Source: Lathyrus oleraceus (Eukaryota > Streptophyta > Magnoliopsida > Fabales > Fabaceae). From it: a stretch of 64,000 nt of DNA. The position numbers and the translations under genes were made by a program. The notes beneath the pieces were generated by a model. The model had not been told where the DNA came from and made no database searches. It saw only the letters and a program-made list of their open reading frames with translations. Shown in pieces: positions 1-10,803 of this stretch (its first letter is position 1; each line of letters begins with the position of its first letter). The stretch lies in NCBI RefSeq assembly GCF_024323335.1, contig NC_066585.1:338521346-338585345 (forward strand), read 5' to 3'.

Positions 1-1
1 G

Positions 2-631
2 AAGGAGAGAGAATTCCAGAACCTGCGTCAAGGTACGATGACGGTGGGAGAGTATACTAGAAAGTTTGAATCCTTGCTAAAGTATTCTGAATTTTACCGC
101 TTGCATCCAAGGGAAGAATGGATGTGTGAAAACTATCAAGATGGATTGAAATATGATATCCAGAGGGCAGTTCTACCTCTGCATATTATGTGCTTTGGTG
201 AGCTGATAGAAAGATGTTTGGAGTTGGAAGGAATTGATAATAGGAAGAATCAATATGGATCAGGAGCACTGACCCGAAATAACAACCACAAGGGTCGTTT
301 TAACCGAGGCCATGGAGGAAGGACCCAACAAGGGGGTAGGCCATATCAAAGGCCTACACCATATCATAACCAGGATTCTAGGAGGTTAATGTTCAACTGT
401 TACAGTTGTGGAGGGGCACATCTTAACAAAGATTGTCCAAATAGAAATATTGGAGCTTGTTTTTGTTGTGGTCAGAAGGGACATTTTCTCAAAGATTGTC
501 CCCAAGGACAAAATCAACCAACAAGCCAGAAGAGCGTCCTAATAAACAATAATAATGTAGGGAGAGCAAGGAACGAAGGCCCAAATGTTGGTCAAGGACC
601 TCAGAATCAGAACAAGCCAACCACAGGATGA
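2..631 (+). pseudogene. gag fragment with two CCHC zinc knuckles (gypsy)
   Basis: Capsid/nucleocapsid part of the truncated gypsy element, binding and packaging element RNA in cytoplasmic particles. The frame is open from base 2, before the first ATG at 38, so the true start lies upstream. The block around GEYTRKFESL is the end of the retrotransposon gag core. Two CX2CX4HX4C knuckles follow (CYSCGG...C and CFCCGQ...C, residues about 120-155), in a linker rich in N, Q, G and R. An in-frame TGA at 629-631 ends the ORF, but protease-like residues (VFAI...) continue in the same frame after it, so this is a nonsense mutation in a gag-pol frame. Confidence 0.8.
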
Positions 632-1565
632 GTATTTGCAATTAGAGGAGCTGAGATCTCAAAGTCAGATGGGTTAATCCAAGGTATGTGTTTAATTGGA
701 GATAAGTTGGTATCAGTATTATAAGTTGACCATTACAACTCCCTCGGGAGAAAGAATGGTAACTTGTTCAGTCTGTGCAGACTGCCCTGTAATTTTAGAA
801 AATAGAAGATTCTTAGTAGATCTTGTAGTACTCCCGCTAAAAGACCTAGATGTCATCTTAGGAATGGATTGGTTATCAGCCAACGATGTAAACTTGGGGT
901 GCAAGAAGAAAATTTTAACATTTGGAGAAGATAGTGCAGAAGTCATAAAGGTGGAAACTCTCACCCAAAAATTTATGATGTTATTCTCTATGTCAGAAGG
1001 AGAAACCCCTAGTGTTGAAAATCTTCCAGTGGTCTGTGAATTCCCGGAAGTTTTTCCAGAAGAGGTTCCAGGTTTACCACCGGTTAGGGAAGTGGAGTTT
1101 TCTATAGACTTGGTTCCAGGCACTGGACCAATTTCTATATCTCCTTATCAAATGTCACCCTTAAAGATGGTTGAGTTAAAGAAACAGTTAGACGAGATGT
1201 TAGAGAAGGAATTTATTAGACCGAGTGTATCGCCATGGGGAGCTCCAGTCTTGTTTGTTAAGAAGAAGGATGGTTCTTCTAGACTTTGTGTAGATTACAG
1301 ACAACTTAATAAAGCTACTGTAAAAAACAAGTATCCTTTGCCTAGAATCGATGACTTGATGGACCAGTTAAAGGGAGCATCGGTATTCTCAAAGATTGAC
1401 TTGAAGTCTGGATATCATCAGATCAGGGTGAAGGAGGATTATATTCCAAAAACAGCTTTCAAATCCCATTATGGACACTATGAGTACTTAGTAATGCCAT
1501 TTGGTTTGACTAATGCTCCAGCAGTATTCATGGGTTACATGAATAGGATCTTTACTAGTACGTAA
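632..1565 (+). pseudogene. Protease remnant and reverse transcriptase fragment (gypsy)
   Basis: Continuation of the gag-pol of the truncated gypsy element. The first 85 bases keep the gag frame and look like the start of the protease, but the segment that should hold the D-T-G active site is missing. The frame then changes to the one open at 696-1565, which resumes with [10 protein letters not shown] and runs through [11 protein letters not shown] (end of protease) into RT. RT fingers and palm are recognisable up to MPFGLTNAP. Sequence ends at NRIF just before the catalytic DD box would be expected. A deletion of roughly 25 codons explains both the lost active site and the frame change. Confidence 0.78.
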
Positions 1566-1829
1566 TATTATATACAGTCAGTATAAGTGTCAGTCCTGTT
1601 GGACTTAGGAGGTCCTTCTGGTAAGCTTTCTTTTGATTTTCTTCATGTACTTTTATTTTAAGTTTTATCTATGTGGCAAGGCCACTAGTCTTAACGGTGT
1701 CAAACTTTATGTAAAACATATTTGCAGCATATATATGTGAAGTAGTATATTTTAATTAGTTCAGTCTTGTTATTTAAAAAATTTAAATTTTCTGTATTTT
1801 GTTTTAGAATTTCACTAATGGGACATAGG
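1566..1829. other. Unassigned AT-rich junction
   Basis: About 260 bases between the broken gypsy RT and the start of recognisable Ogre LTR homology. No open frame, terminal repeat or target duplication is visible. It could be a diverged 5' end of the Ogre LTR or a remnant of another element. Confidence 0.4.
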
Positions 1830-4800
1830 CTGTCTCAACATCTAGGGTTTGAGACCCTCATGAACAAAGAGCACAACCAAGAATTGATTCAAGAATGGTT
1901 ATAAGCATCATATATGATTCCCAATGTTCTCTACATGTTATATTGATCATGTTTGCTTCAAGATTTTGAGGGTGATTTGCATTGGAAACCCTAGTTTGAC
2001 TGGATATCTTGAGTAACTTCTCCAAGAAGCTATCTCACCTATTGATCAAATTTCTCAAGGGACACATCAAATTTCATCATCTTATGAATATATGATCTAC
2101 CATGAGCCAAGAATGTCAAGAGAATTGGAAGTTAGCAAGTTAGTTGATGGTGGTTGGCCAGATGAATTCATCTGATCAAAATTGGGTCTCCCTAGACCCT
2201 ATCTCCTACAATTTTCACCATATGAAAATTATTCCAAGAGAAAACTTACTCTAAATGACATTATAAACAACTTTCATGTTTATACTTAGAGCTAGTTTTT
2301 ATTGGAAAATCATTTTCTATGATGAAATATTATAGGTCATTTTGTCTAAACCCTAATTTGAAAGTCAACTTCCCAAGGACATAACTTGCTCAATTTTTAT
2401 GAGATGAAATATTTCCAAGTTTCACAATCAAATTCAGTGTGTCTACTTCAACTTTTATGTTTGGAGTGAGAGCTGATTCAACTTCTTTGAACATGTGATA
2501 TGAGGCTACATTATAGGTCACTTTTGACCTAAACCATTGATCAAGTGATTTTTCCAAACTTCAAAAATGCATAACTCTATCATTGATAATCCAAATGGAA
2601 TGAAATTTGTGACCACTTTGAAGGTCTTTGAGATAGCTACAACTTTGATGAAGACACTTTTCTCATTTGAAGCTCCTATAAAAAGTTAAGCAAGGTGGAA
2701 TATTGAGACATATGGCTTGACACTTAGAAATATTTTGATATATCAAATTTTCCAAACTTCCACCTCAAATATCTCAAAGTTCCAAGATCCAAATGAAAAA
2801 GTGTTAAACATCAAACTTGTTCCTATTGATCTCACCTTTCCAAAGAGCTAAAATTCATGCATTTTGGATGAGAAATGCATAGGTTGCACATGGCTTAAAC
2901 AGGCTGACATCATTTGGCATGGATCAATCTTCAAATGACAATGCTCAATTTCCTTGCAATCCAATCCATCTCCAAAGCATATGAACTTCATTTTGGACTT
3001 TCAAACAATCATTTCAGGGGCCTATGCGTGCTCATGCACCATGCTTTCATCATTTGCCAATTTTGGAAAGTGAAAGTGAGTGTGAAAATATCATCCAATT
3101 TCTCTATCAATTGAAGCCCTTATGCTCAGAATTAACACACACATTACGCCAGCTTTGAATCTCCATTGAAAACCCTTCATACTAAGAGGATAAACCTGAA
3201 AAATTCAGTTGAATTTGAGCTTGAATCTCCACTGTTTTGGAATTCAATTCTCTAGGAGTCCATTGATTCTAAGCCTTTCCATTCCTCTTCTGCAAGCAAT
3301 TGAAGTGAAGCCTAGCACGATTCAGATCAATATCTAGCAAGCTCAGACCTCCATTGAAGGTAATTTGCAGAAAATTTGATCTCTTCGATTCTCCTTGTTT
3401 CTTGCTCAATTCCATTGATTCTTGTGTTGTCTGAAGTCCTACCAATGTAGGCAAGGTGTTTGAGTTGCTTTGAGGCTAAATCGAAGCAACTCAGATCATG
3501 AACCTCATTTTTCAATTCCACATATCTCTCAATATAGTTGGAATTGGAAGAAATAGAGATGATATTCGTGCTCAGTGATGTTTTCTCTTTAAAATCATGT
3601 CCCTATTTGAAATTTTGGTGATGGTTCATGATGACCAATCCGGCGAAGCTCACCGGAGAAGACAACCGGAGCTCTGGCTCCGGTGATGATGTGTCTTTGT
3701 TCTAAACCATGTGATCCAACCTCCACGTTTTAATCTCAGCCATTCCTTTTGATTACTTATGTCACAACGCGCTTGACTAAGGTGTTGGTGGAACGCGTGT
3801 TGTGGATCATCAGATCTGCCACCTCAATTAATGAGGGAGATCTGATGGTACACATATTTTAGCATTTTCTGAATTTCTATTTAATTCCATTTTTTCATTA
3901 ATTCATAATAAATTTAATATTGATCCAAAAAATATGGGACTTTCACCAAAAAAATTCAAATATTTTTCATGAATTAATTGATTTTCCGTTTGTTTTTAAT
4001 TATTTAAAAATATTTTTAAGTGTCCAAAAATTATAAAAAAAAATTTATCCAAGGTCCTTTGACCTTGTTTGACCTATGATAAATCACATGGCCATTTATT
4101 TGGTGTTTTGATGTGATTTTAGGATTTGGACAAAACATATTTGAATTTAATGCATTATTTTAATATTTTTAATTGAATAAATGCCCTTTTAATTGTGTTG
4201 ACCATTTGTATTGACTTATTTGAGTTTTCTCATCTGTTGTTGGGCCTTGGTCAAGGATGATTTGACTTTGTCAAGTTAATATTATTGGATTTAGGGGATT
4301 GATGGAATGTACATTCCATCTCCCAAAATGAATGAATAATATTAATTTGGTAAAAATTCTCCTTTGACCAATTTGTGATCTCATTCATCCCTTTCCCTCT
4401 TCATCTAATCCCCCTTCTTCTTCCATTCATTTTCAATTGGCAAATGACATCTCAAAGTACTAATGCTAGTTGATTGAAAGATTAACATGAGTATGGATGA
4501 GATTAGGCCACATCTTTTGCATATTTTTGTGTGTGGTATGTTTAATGAGCATAGTTCTTAATACTATGTCTCCAAGATGCATTAACACCAAAAGTTTATT
4601 GCCCGACCTCAAATAGTTGAGACTTCTACATAAGTCCAATTACGATTGCTTAACATAGCGCTAAATTTGTTACACAAAAGGCATAAGCATTCTTGTTAGT
4701 GAGATTGTAAGTCTCCTCTCTTCCATGGTATTGTGTGGAAACTTCGCCTTCTTTCCTTCCTTTGGAAGATGTTTTGGTTCAAGGATCCATGCTTGTGGCA

Positions 4801-6233
4801 AGGGGGTTGAGTGTTCTCCAAAGAATGTCTTGAAATCAAAAAAGCAAAAACAAAACTAACTATTAACTTACTAACCATTAACTTTTACTTTCAAGCTTTT
4901 ACTTTTAATGCAATTTACTTTTATTATCATTTGTCATTGTACATATCATTCTAAGTGTTTATGTTTATGCAATTTTCACTTTGTCCACTTGGACCATATT
5001 GTGTGATATACTTTGTTGCTTTGTTTGCTTGATTGGTCTTTGACCATTAATGCACATAATAATAACAAAAACCCTAAAAGACATTTGAGTGGACTGTTGG
5101 TTTGATTTTGCCCAATTGAACTTAGAACTTAGGCAACATTCCTTTGCTAATGGACTTGGCCAATGCCAACTTGTTGAAGAACCAAGAACTTTCAAGTTTG
5201 AATTCATCTAATACACTATTCAAGATCTCTCCAGATTCATCTGCAACATTGATCATTGTTAAGCTGTTATGTTGAACCTGTGACTTGTAAAATTCATCTG
5301 CTACATGGGCTATTTTGAAGAAGATCATTGAAGTGGATAAGCTTGGATGAGGCCATCTTTATTTGATGCCTTTTCTCTTTAAGATTGATATAATTATGCA
5401 TTTGTGTGTTGCTTGAATCTAAAAAGTCCAAGGGAATTCTGGTTTTCTATTGACATACTTGTCTATTGGATTGCTCCCATTTAGTCAGATCTTTTCAACT
5501 TTAAACTTTTAAAATCTTGTATCTAGGGTAGTCTCTTCATCTTCTCCCCATTTCTTTAATTTCAAAATCTCTCCCTCCACTTTCAAAACCTTCTTTGTGT
5601 GGACTATTTTGTTCCAAACTTTGACCACTTTTTACAAAAAGGTAGAAACTTTGGCCTTATGCCATTGCATTTTCAAACTTATTTTCTTAAATCAAACTTG
5701 TAAATAAACTTAACTATACTTGACTTAAACTTTCAAAAAGCCAAAAAGGACTAACTCATTCAAACCATTTTAGGCCTTTGTGCCTTTCAAGCTTAATTTT
5801 TGTTAAAACCAACATACTCACTTAAAAATTTCTAGCACGAACTACGAGGTTTTGATCCCTTATTTTTATGTTGGTACGTAGGCACAAGACCGAAGATCTT
5901 GTCAAACACAAAAATATAATTAATGAATTCTTTTCTCATCCCCCCATTCTATTTGTTTGTAAACATCACTTTGTACAAAATACTTATGCACACAAAAAGG
6001 GCTCCCTAGGAGTACCTAGGACACTTTGGGTGCTAACATCTTCCCTCTGTGTAACCAACCCTCTTACCTGTGATCTCTGATTTTTATTAGTTTTTATTTG
6101 AAAACTTCTTACTAATTGGGTTTTGTTCGTACTTTTTCCCTTTTCCCTTGGAAACAATAAAAGCACGGTGGCGACTCTTGTTAATTGATCTTTAGCTCGT
6201 CAATAGCTTAATGATCATGAATATCCCGCTATA
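1830..6233 (+). repeat. Ogre-type LTR, 5'-truncated (LTR1)
   Basis: Collinear by eye with the Ogre LTRs at 31104-38466 and 52997-57100: shared blocks include CTAGGGTTT near the start, ACATTATAGGTCA, the CACCGGAGAAGA block, GAACTACGAGGTTTTGATCC, GGCTCCCTAGGAGTACCTAGG and the ending CCCGCTATA (CCGCTACA in the others). The first 270 or so bases, including the TGTAAGACCC terminus, are missing. No primer site follows position 6233, so this is a solo LTR or the 3' LTR of a lost element. Small ORFs inside have no homologues among the other LTRs and are taken as chance. The position matching the TATA box of the other two LTRs (near 3100) reads CTATCAATTG, so the promoter looks decayed. Confidence 0.82.
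6156..6180 (+). promoter_or_regulatory. Poly(A) signal followed by primer-site-like motif in LTR1
   Basis: AATAAA at 6156-6161 is followed at 6169 by TGGCGACTCTTG, which matches the start of the Ogre primer-binding site although it lies inside the LTR, 65 bases from its end. The same arrangement occurs in the other Tat-lineage LTR ends of the window (38387-38410, 57014-57038, 10417-10443). Confidence 0.6.
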
Positions 6234-7982
6234 GTTTTTCCTAGTCTCTAAATCTTGCAATGGTCTGCACCTGATTAGTCGGTTCTCGAAACGGTTCTCT
6301 TTAATCGACTGATCTTTGGGAGTTAGTTTTCACTGTACTATTTGGGTAACTTGCCCTTGATTGAGCCTCTAAGGGACTTGCCTCAGACAAAATAAGTATT
6401 GAAGTGATTTTCCTCCCTAATCAACTGATGCTTGGAGATTTGTCTTATACTGACTAATTCTTAGGTCAACACAATCATTAGATGCCATGCCCCTGACTCA
6501 TAGGGTTATGAGGTAGTTTTGATTCGTTTCAGCACCAACGATCATGTACCTCTCTGATTGCCCCTTGTTGGAATTTCCCTGATGTCAAGTACTGACTTGT
6601 AGCTAAAATTTTCATTCAAAAAATGGTAATTTTAATGCGATGTTCGTGCAGGTTTTGAAAAAAATCATTTATTGAAATAATGTGGTAGTGTGTGACAAGT
6701 GGACCATGAGTCCCAACGCGGTGCTGGTTTAGCTAGCGTATGAATGATACAACGAGAATAGAAGATTAGAAAATATCTAGGATTTAGTTTATGCAACCTT
6801 GTTGTAGTATGCTTTCAGAATAAACCCTACTTCAATTAGGTCTTTTGAGGGTTGTAACGTGGCTTGGTTCATGGTTTGTGAAACAAAGGATATAAGGCTC
6901 AAATTCGTTTTAATCCACCCCTTCTTCATGATGATCTCCAGTCTTATGTTCAGTTGATTCAACACAGACATTTGTCTTCTTAAGATAGTTTTACGATGTA
7001 AAATTGAAGATGAAGATTCAATATTTTCTTGAAATGACAGTCACCTTATTTTGCTTTTCGGATGTCAGTGACCCTTTGATTTTGGTATGGTTGTCACCGT
7101 ATTTGTTTTGTTTTTGTTGAGGATTTATACAACCTCTTTTGATTCTTTGTCTTGATCCCTAACTTTTGCCTGGACTGCTTTTTTAAAGCTTTAAGTCCAT
7201 CGGGATTGCCCTAATTTTTGCCTAAGTCTCCTTTCAGGCGTATCGACTTAGCGGGCTTTTTTACTGATTCCCCCTTTTTTAGAGGTTATGACTGCCAAGT
7301 TATTGGTCACTGAAGAACAATCAACATAACTTTTGGGTTTTTCAAGGTTCCTTCGACACTTCAGGATGTGTGGAAGAATGGCATGTAGTTGATACACATA
7401 TGGGATATCTCGTCTTGTAATTCGAATATGTAGTCAGCTTAACTGAACACTACCCTGCCCCGGGGTAAGGTTTTTTTAGCTCCAAAAGAAACTCCTACTT
7501 CTAGGCTCAAAGTGGTTAACTAGGGATTAACTCATTATCTCTCTAGTGTTTGGGGATTTGAAGCAATGCTTGTACATCATCAGCAGGATTTCATCCGAAA
7601 GCATATAGTCAGCAATTATGAGTATTTTGTTTTCGTCATCCTCCTTCTAACAGTAGTATGATAAAGAAAGTGAAGGGGGAAAGTATGTGTTTGTGCTTTG
7701 CAATAAATGAGTGAATACGAAAAGATTGACTCAAAACATGCATAATCATTTCATTAATAAGACCAAATACAAATAACAATGCTTAAAGCAGACAGTTCTT
7801 AGACAAATGAGAATAAAATACAAGAATGCAAAATGGTAAAATGGCATAATGACTGCCTTCATTGAGGAAATGATCCTTCCTTTCTTGATTTGTTGTCGAA
7901 CTAGCTTCGTCAGGAATTATTATACTTGTTCAGGCAGGTATGAAGCTTATCTTCGGCAATCCCTTTAATGAAATTCACTTAC
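6234..7982 (-). other. Non-coding 3' part of the Tat-lineage element
   Basis: About 1.75 kb downstream of the decayed gag (in minus sense). No frame resembling protease or RT is seen on the minus strand. Purine runs occur, for example the complement of 7267-7281 (AAAAAAGGGGGAATC), but no LTR start TGTAAAAATAG follows them, so they cannot be called the polypurine tract. Probably element-derived because it is continuous with the gag, but this is not proven. Confidence 0.4.
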
Positions 7983-9540
7983 TACTCTGCATGCGCCGAC
8001 ATGAGATTTGTCGCAATATTTGGGCTAACTAGCGTGAAAGAAATTTCCTTACTGTCAATCAGGTCTTAAACTTTGTGTTTCAAAGCCTTACAATTCTCCA
8101 TTGTGTGCCCTGGGGCACCCATATGATACTCACAATGAGCATTGGCGTTATAGCCTGGTGGATAAGGAGGAATCGTAAGCGTTAGCTCTTTCAAGGTAAT
8201 CGGTCCACCTTTTAGCAGGTAAGGAAGGATTTGGCTGTATGGTACTGGCAAAGGATCAAATGTCTTTATGGCCTCCTTACCCTCTGCTGGTTAGGTTGAC
8301 GTTGTTCTGGAACACATTGTTGTTGATTATGGTGTTGTTGCTGGTAAGTTGGTTGTTGATATGGTTGCTGATATGAAGCTGGCATGACGGCGGTAGCCTG
8401 ATGGTAGGGCACAAGAACATATGGATGTTCTCTATGTCCCCATCCTCCCATTATGGAATTGGCCTGACCTTCTGGCTTCTTCGGGAGGATGGGATATGAT
8501 TTCTTCACTCCACTTGAGGCGTTGGCGGAGCATGGTAACTTTCCTTTCCTGATCTGGATCTCAATTCGTTCCCCAACAGAAACAAACTCGGTGAAAGTTG
8601 GGAAGCTGGATCCTACAATTTTCTCCATGTATTGGGCATGAAGAGTCCCCATAAACATATCAATTAGTTCTTTATCAAGGAGAGGAGGTTGGACACGAGC
8701 TGCAAGCTCTCTCCACCGCTGGGCATATTCCTTGAATGAATCGTTGTTGCGTTGAGTCATGTCTTGCAGCTGGGAGCGATTGGGCGCCAGGTCAGTGTTG
8801 TATTGATAATGCCTAAGAAAGGCTTATGCGAGATCTCTCAATGATTGGACCTGTCCCCTCTCTATTTGCATGTACCACTCTAAGGATGCCCCACTGAGGT
8901 TATCTTGGAATTAATGAATCAAGAGTTGATCATTACTGATGTGGGTCGTCATCTTATGACAGTAAGCTCTGAGGTGAGTTCTAAGGCAGCTAATCCCTTT
9001 GTACTTGTCAAAATCTGGAACTTTGAATTTTTGTGGGATCACCAGGCCTGGTACCAGGCACAGATCGACAGCATCCAAACCGGGAGTAGTGTGAACCTCC
9101 AAGTACTTGAATTTCTCCTCCAACGCATGGAGTCTCTCAACATGTGGGTTATGGCATGAAGAAAGCATCATATTGATCTTCATCATCAATCATGGATCCA
9201 TGTCGAGCAGATGCGGTAGAATGTTCAGGGGGTGTACATTGACCATTCGAATAGGAATAGGGATAGGGCCTCCGTTAGGATAAGCAAGACTGCCATCGAG
9301 GTTAGTTACTCCAGGGATGCTAAGCGGCGGCGAACCAAACTGAGCAGCAATTCTTCTGGCTTCGGTATTACTTTCAGCATCTTTTTCTTTTTGGGCTAAG
9401 AGCAACATAGTCTCAAGAAAATGATCCATCTTTGCCTGCATAGAGTCAATGTCTATTCTCATTGAAACTTGGTTTGCCTCAAGTTGGTCGAGTGTCATCC
9501 TGTAGTTGTGACGCGTCTCGTACCGGTGTCGAGTAGTCAT
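7983..9540 (-). pseudogene. Tat/Ogre-type gag, decayed
   Basis: Particle-forming gag of the minus-strand Tat element. From ATG at 9540 the frame runs with stops at 9190-9192, 8908-8910 and near 8824; each falls inside otherwise continuous gag similarity (FKVPDFDKYKG...LRTHLRAYC, then EWYM, NTDLAPNRSQL, FKEYAQRWRELAARVQPPL). The same blocks occur in the Ogre gags at 41640-42000 and 60300-60660. A Q-rich linker follows (8270-8400), then a frameshift near 8260. The next frame carries the finger C-X2-H-X5-H-X4-C (CEYHMGAPGHTMENC), a further stop at 8066-8068 and an end near MSAHAE. At least four stops and one frameshift make it inactive. Confidence 0.75.
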
Positions 9541-10339
9541 TGTTACTGGACAAAGGGTAAAATATGGTGTAAGTTTTTTTTAGTTTTCTGGTTCATGAAA
9601 ATGATATGCAATTCATGTTGATGATATGCAAATGCATGAAATTTTGCCACATTTTTTTATGTAAGGGAATACAATGCAATACTCATGATCACCTACATGT
9701 TGTGTAAGTCAGGGTAATAGGAGGAAGTATAGGTTTCTATGATTACTGAAAATCCCAAGGGTGGGTTCTAAGGTTGTGTTTTCAAGGGAAGAACTTATAG
9801 TCATAGATCATGTTCAAAACTTCCTCGCAATAGTGGGATGGCCACATCATGATGAAAGTTTTGAATCGATCTAATCTAAGTGGGATCTTCGTATTGTTCG
9901 AACAGGGTGTAGACCCTTCGGTTCAATACTATACAATCGCCAACTGTGAAAACAGACCTTGGGTTTAAGGTGAGGTTCCTAGATTTACGGATCATATTTA
10001 AAATTTCCCCACCATAATAGGCTAGCAATATTGTGAGGGAAATTTTAAATAGATCTACTCTAGGTGGAATCTTCGTATTGTTCCAACGAGGTGTATACCC
10101 CTCGGTTCAATACTACACAACTTCGGGTTCTAAGTTCTTCTCAAAGCTTGGGTACGAAGCTTATCTCGCAGCATTCATCAAGCCCCATAGACCACCCATC
10201 ACAGTATCAAAATAAATCACATATAACATAAGTAACATAATAAGATACATAGGAGGAACGTGGAAGAAAAGAATAGAATTTTAACATTCATAAAAAATGG
10301 AACTAAAATAGGTTTGACTCTCTCTTGCTAGGAGCAGAC
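9541..10339 (-). other. 5' leader of the Tat-lineage element
   Basis: Non-coding sequence between primer site and gag ATG. It holds an imperfect tandem duplication with a period of about 184 bases: the block reading GATCTTCGTATTGTTC near 9885 recurs as GAATCTTCGTATTGTTC near 10069, each followed by TTCAATACTA. No convincing protein frame; the small plus-strand ORF at 10033-10215 lies across the duplication and has no support. Confidence 0.5.
9858..10125. repeat. Imperfect 184-bp tandem duplication in the Tat leader
   Basis: Two copies of a block of roughly 80 well conserved bases starting near 9858 and 10043, separated by less conserved sequence. Both contain the bases CTTCGTATTGTTC and a nearby TTCAATACTA. 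It lies just downstream of the primer site, where packaging signals may sit; that role is a guess. Confidence 0.5.
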
Positions 10340-10357
10340 TCCCCAGCAGAGTCGCCA
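10340..10357 (-). other. Primer-binding site of the Tat-lineage element
   Basis: On the minus strand TGGCGACTCTGCTGGGGA, three bases from the end of the LTR. It differs by one base from the site of Ogre copy C (57107-57124). Ogre elements are known to prime with an arginine tRNA; I assign the same class by similarity. Confidence 0.75.
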
Positions 10358-10360
10358 ACT

Positions 10361-10803
10361 ATCGCATCTCGAAAAATACGATTCCTCGTGATGGTCGCGG
10401 AAAAAATTAGTTCGAACAGAGTCGCCACCAAACTTTATTTATTCCAATGAAGGAATAGGAAAATATCGATAAAACCTTTGAAAATAGAATAATGGTCGTC
10501 GCAACCATATTCGGGTTCGGGAGTTGATTACGCAAAGGGAAGGTATTAGCACCCCTCACGTCCGTTGTACTCAACGGGAACCTTTTAGTTCTAATTTGCG
10601 ATTTGAATATTATATGAATGTTGTTTTTTTTCTTAGACTAAATAAAGGATTAAAAATAGAGATGGATGGAAACCTCAGAAGGGGGGAAATGGAGGTTTTT
10701 TATTAGTGTGCTCGCCAAGATCTCGCAATCTCGTGCCTACATATCCTTATAGTACAATAAGAAAATCAGATCATTCGTAGTTCGGGGAACTACGGTTTGT
10801 TGG
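10361..10803 (-). repeat. Tat-element LTR, U5-side part
   Basis: In minus sense this is the end of the LTR. It contains the block CGAACTACG, TGTAGGCACGAG and GGGTGCTAATACCTTCCCT that is also present at the ends of the three Ogre LTRs, then AATAAA (10438-10443) and the primer-site-like TGGCGACTCTG (10427-10417). The terminus reads GCGATA rather than the usual CA. The other part of this LTR is at 19263-20253, separated by the Tekay insertion; together they give about 1.43 kb. Confidence 0.7.
10799..10803. repeat. Target site duplication GTTGG, left copy
   Basis: GTTGG directly precedes the TGTAACA terminus at 10804 and recurs at 19258-19262 directly after the terminal TGTTACA. Five-base duplications are typical of Ty3/gypsy integration and show that 10804-19257 is one insertion unit. 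Confidence 0.93.

Larger units (their letters stand above)
1..1565 (+). mobile_element. Truncated Ty3/gypsy element, Tekay-like chromovirus fragment
   Basis: The window opens inside the gag of a plus-strand gypsy element, and homology stops abruptly within reverse transcriptase at about 1560. The remaining order is gag, two zinc knuckles, protease remnant and RT, as in gypsy elements. The RT resembles that of the complete Tekay-type element at 10804-19257 (same [21 protein letters not shown] and SGYHQIRV blocks), hence the lineage. RNase H, integrase and the 3' LTR are absent and the 5' LTR lies outside the window. It is an old, broken copy; whether the 3' truncation came from deletion or from a later insertion cannot be told. 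Confidence 0.8.

Noticed and set aside
719..1123. 134-codon minus-strand ORF
   Set aside because: Antisense to the gypsy protease/RT frame, which has clear family motifs; the minus frame has none.
1801..6238. GTTTT on both sides of LTR1 as a target duplication
   Set aside because: T-rich low-complexity sequence, and the left copy is not followed by the TG terminus of the LTR.
10033..10215. 60-codon plus-strand ORF
   Set aside because: Lies in the non-coding leader of the minus-strand Tat element across a tandem duplication; no similarity.
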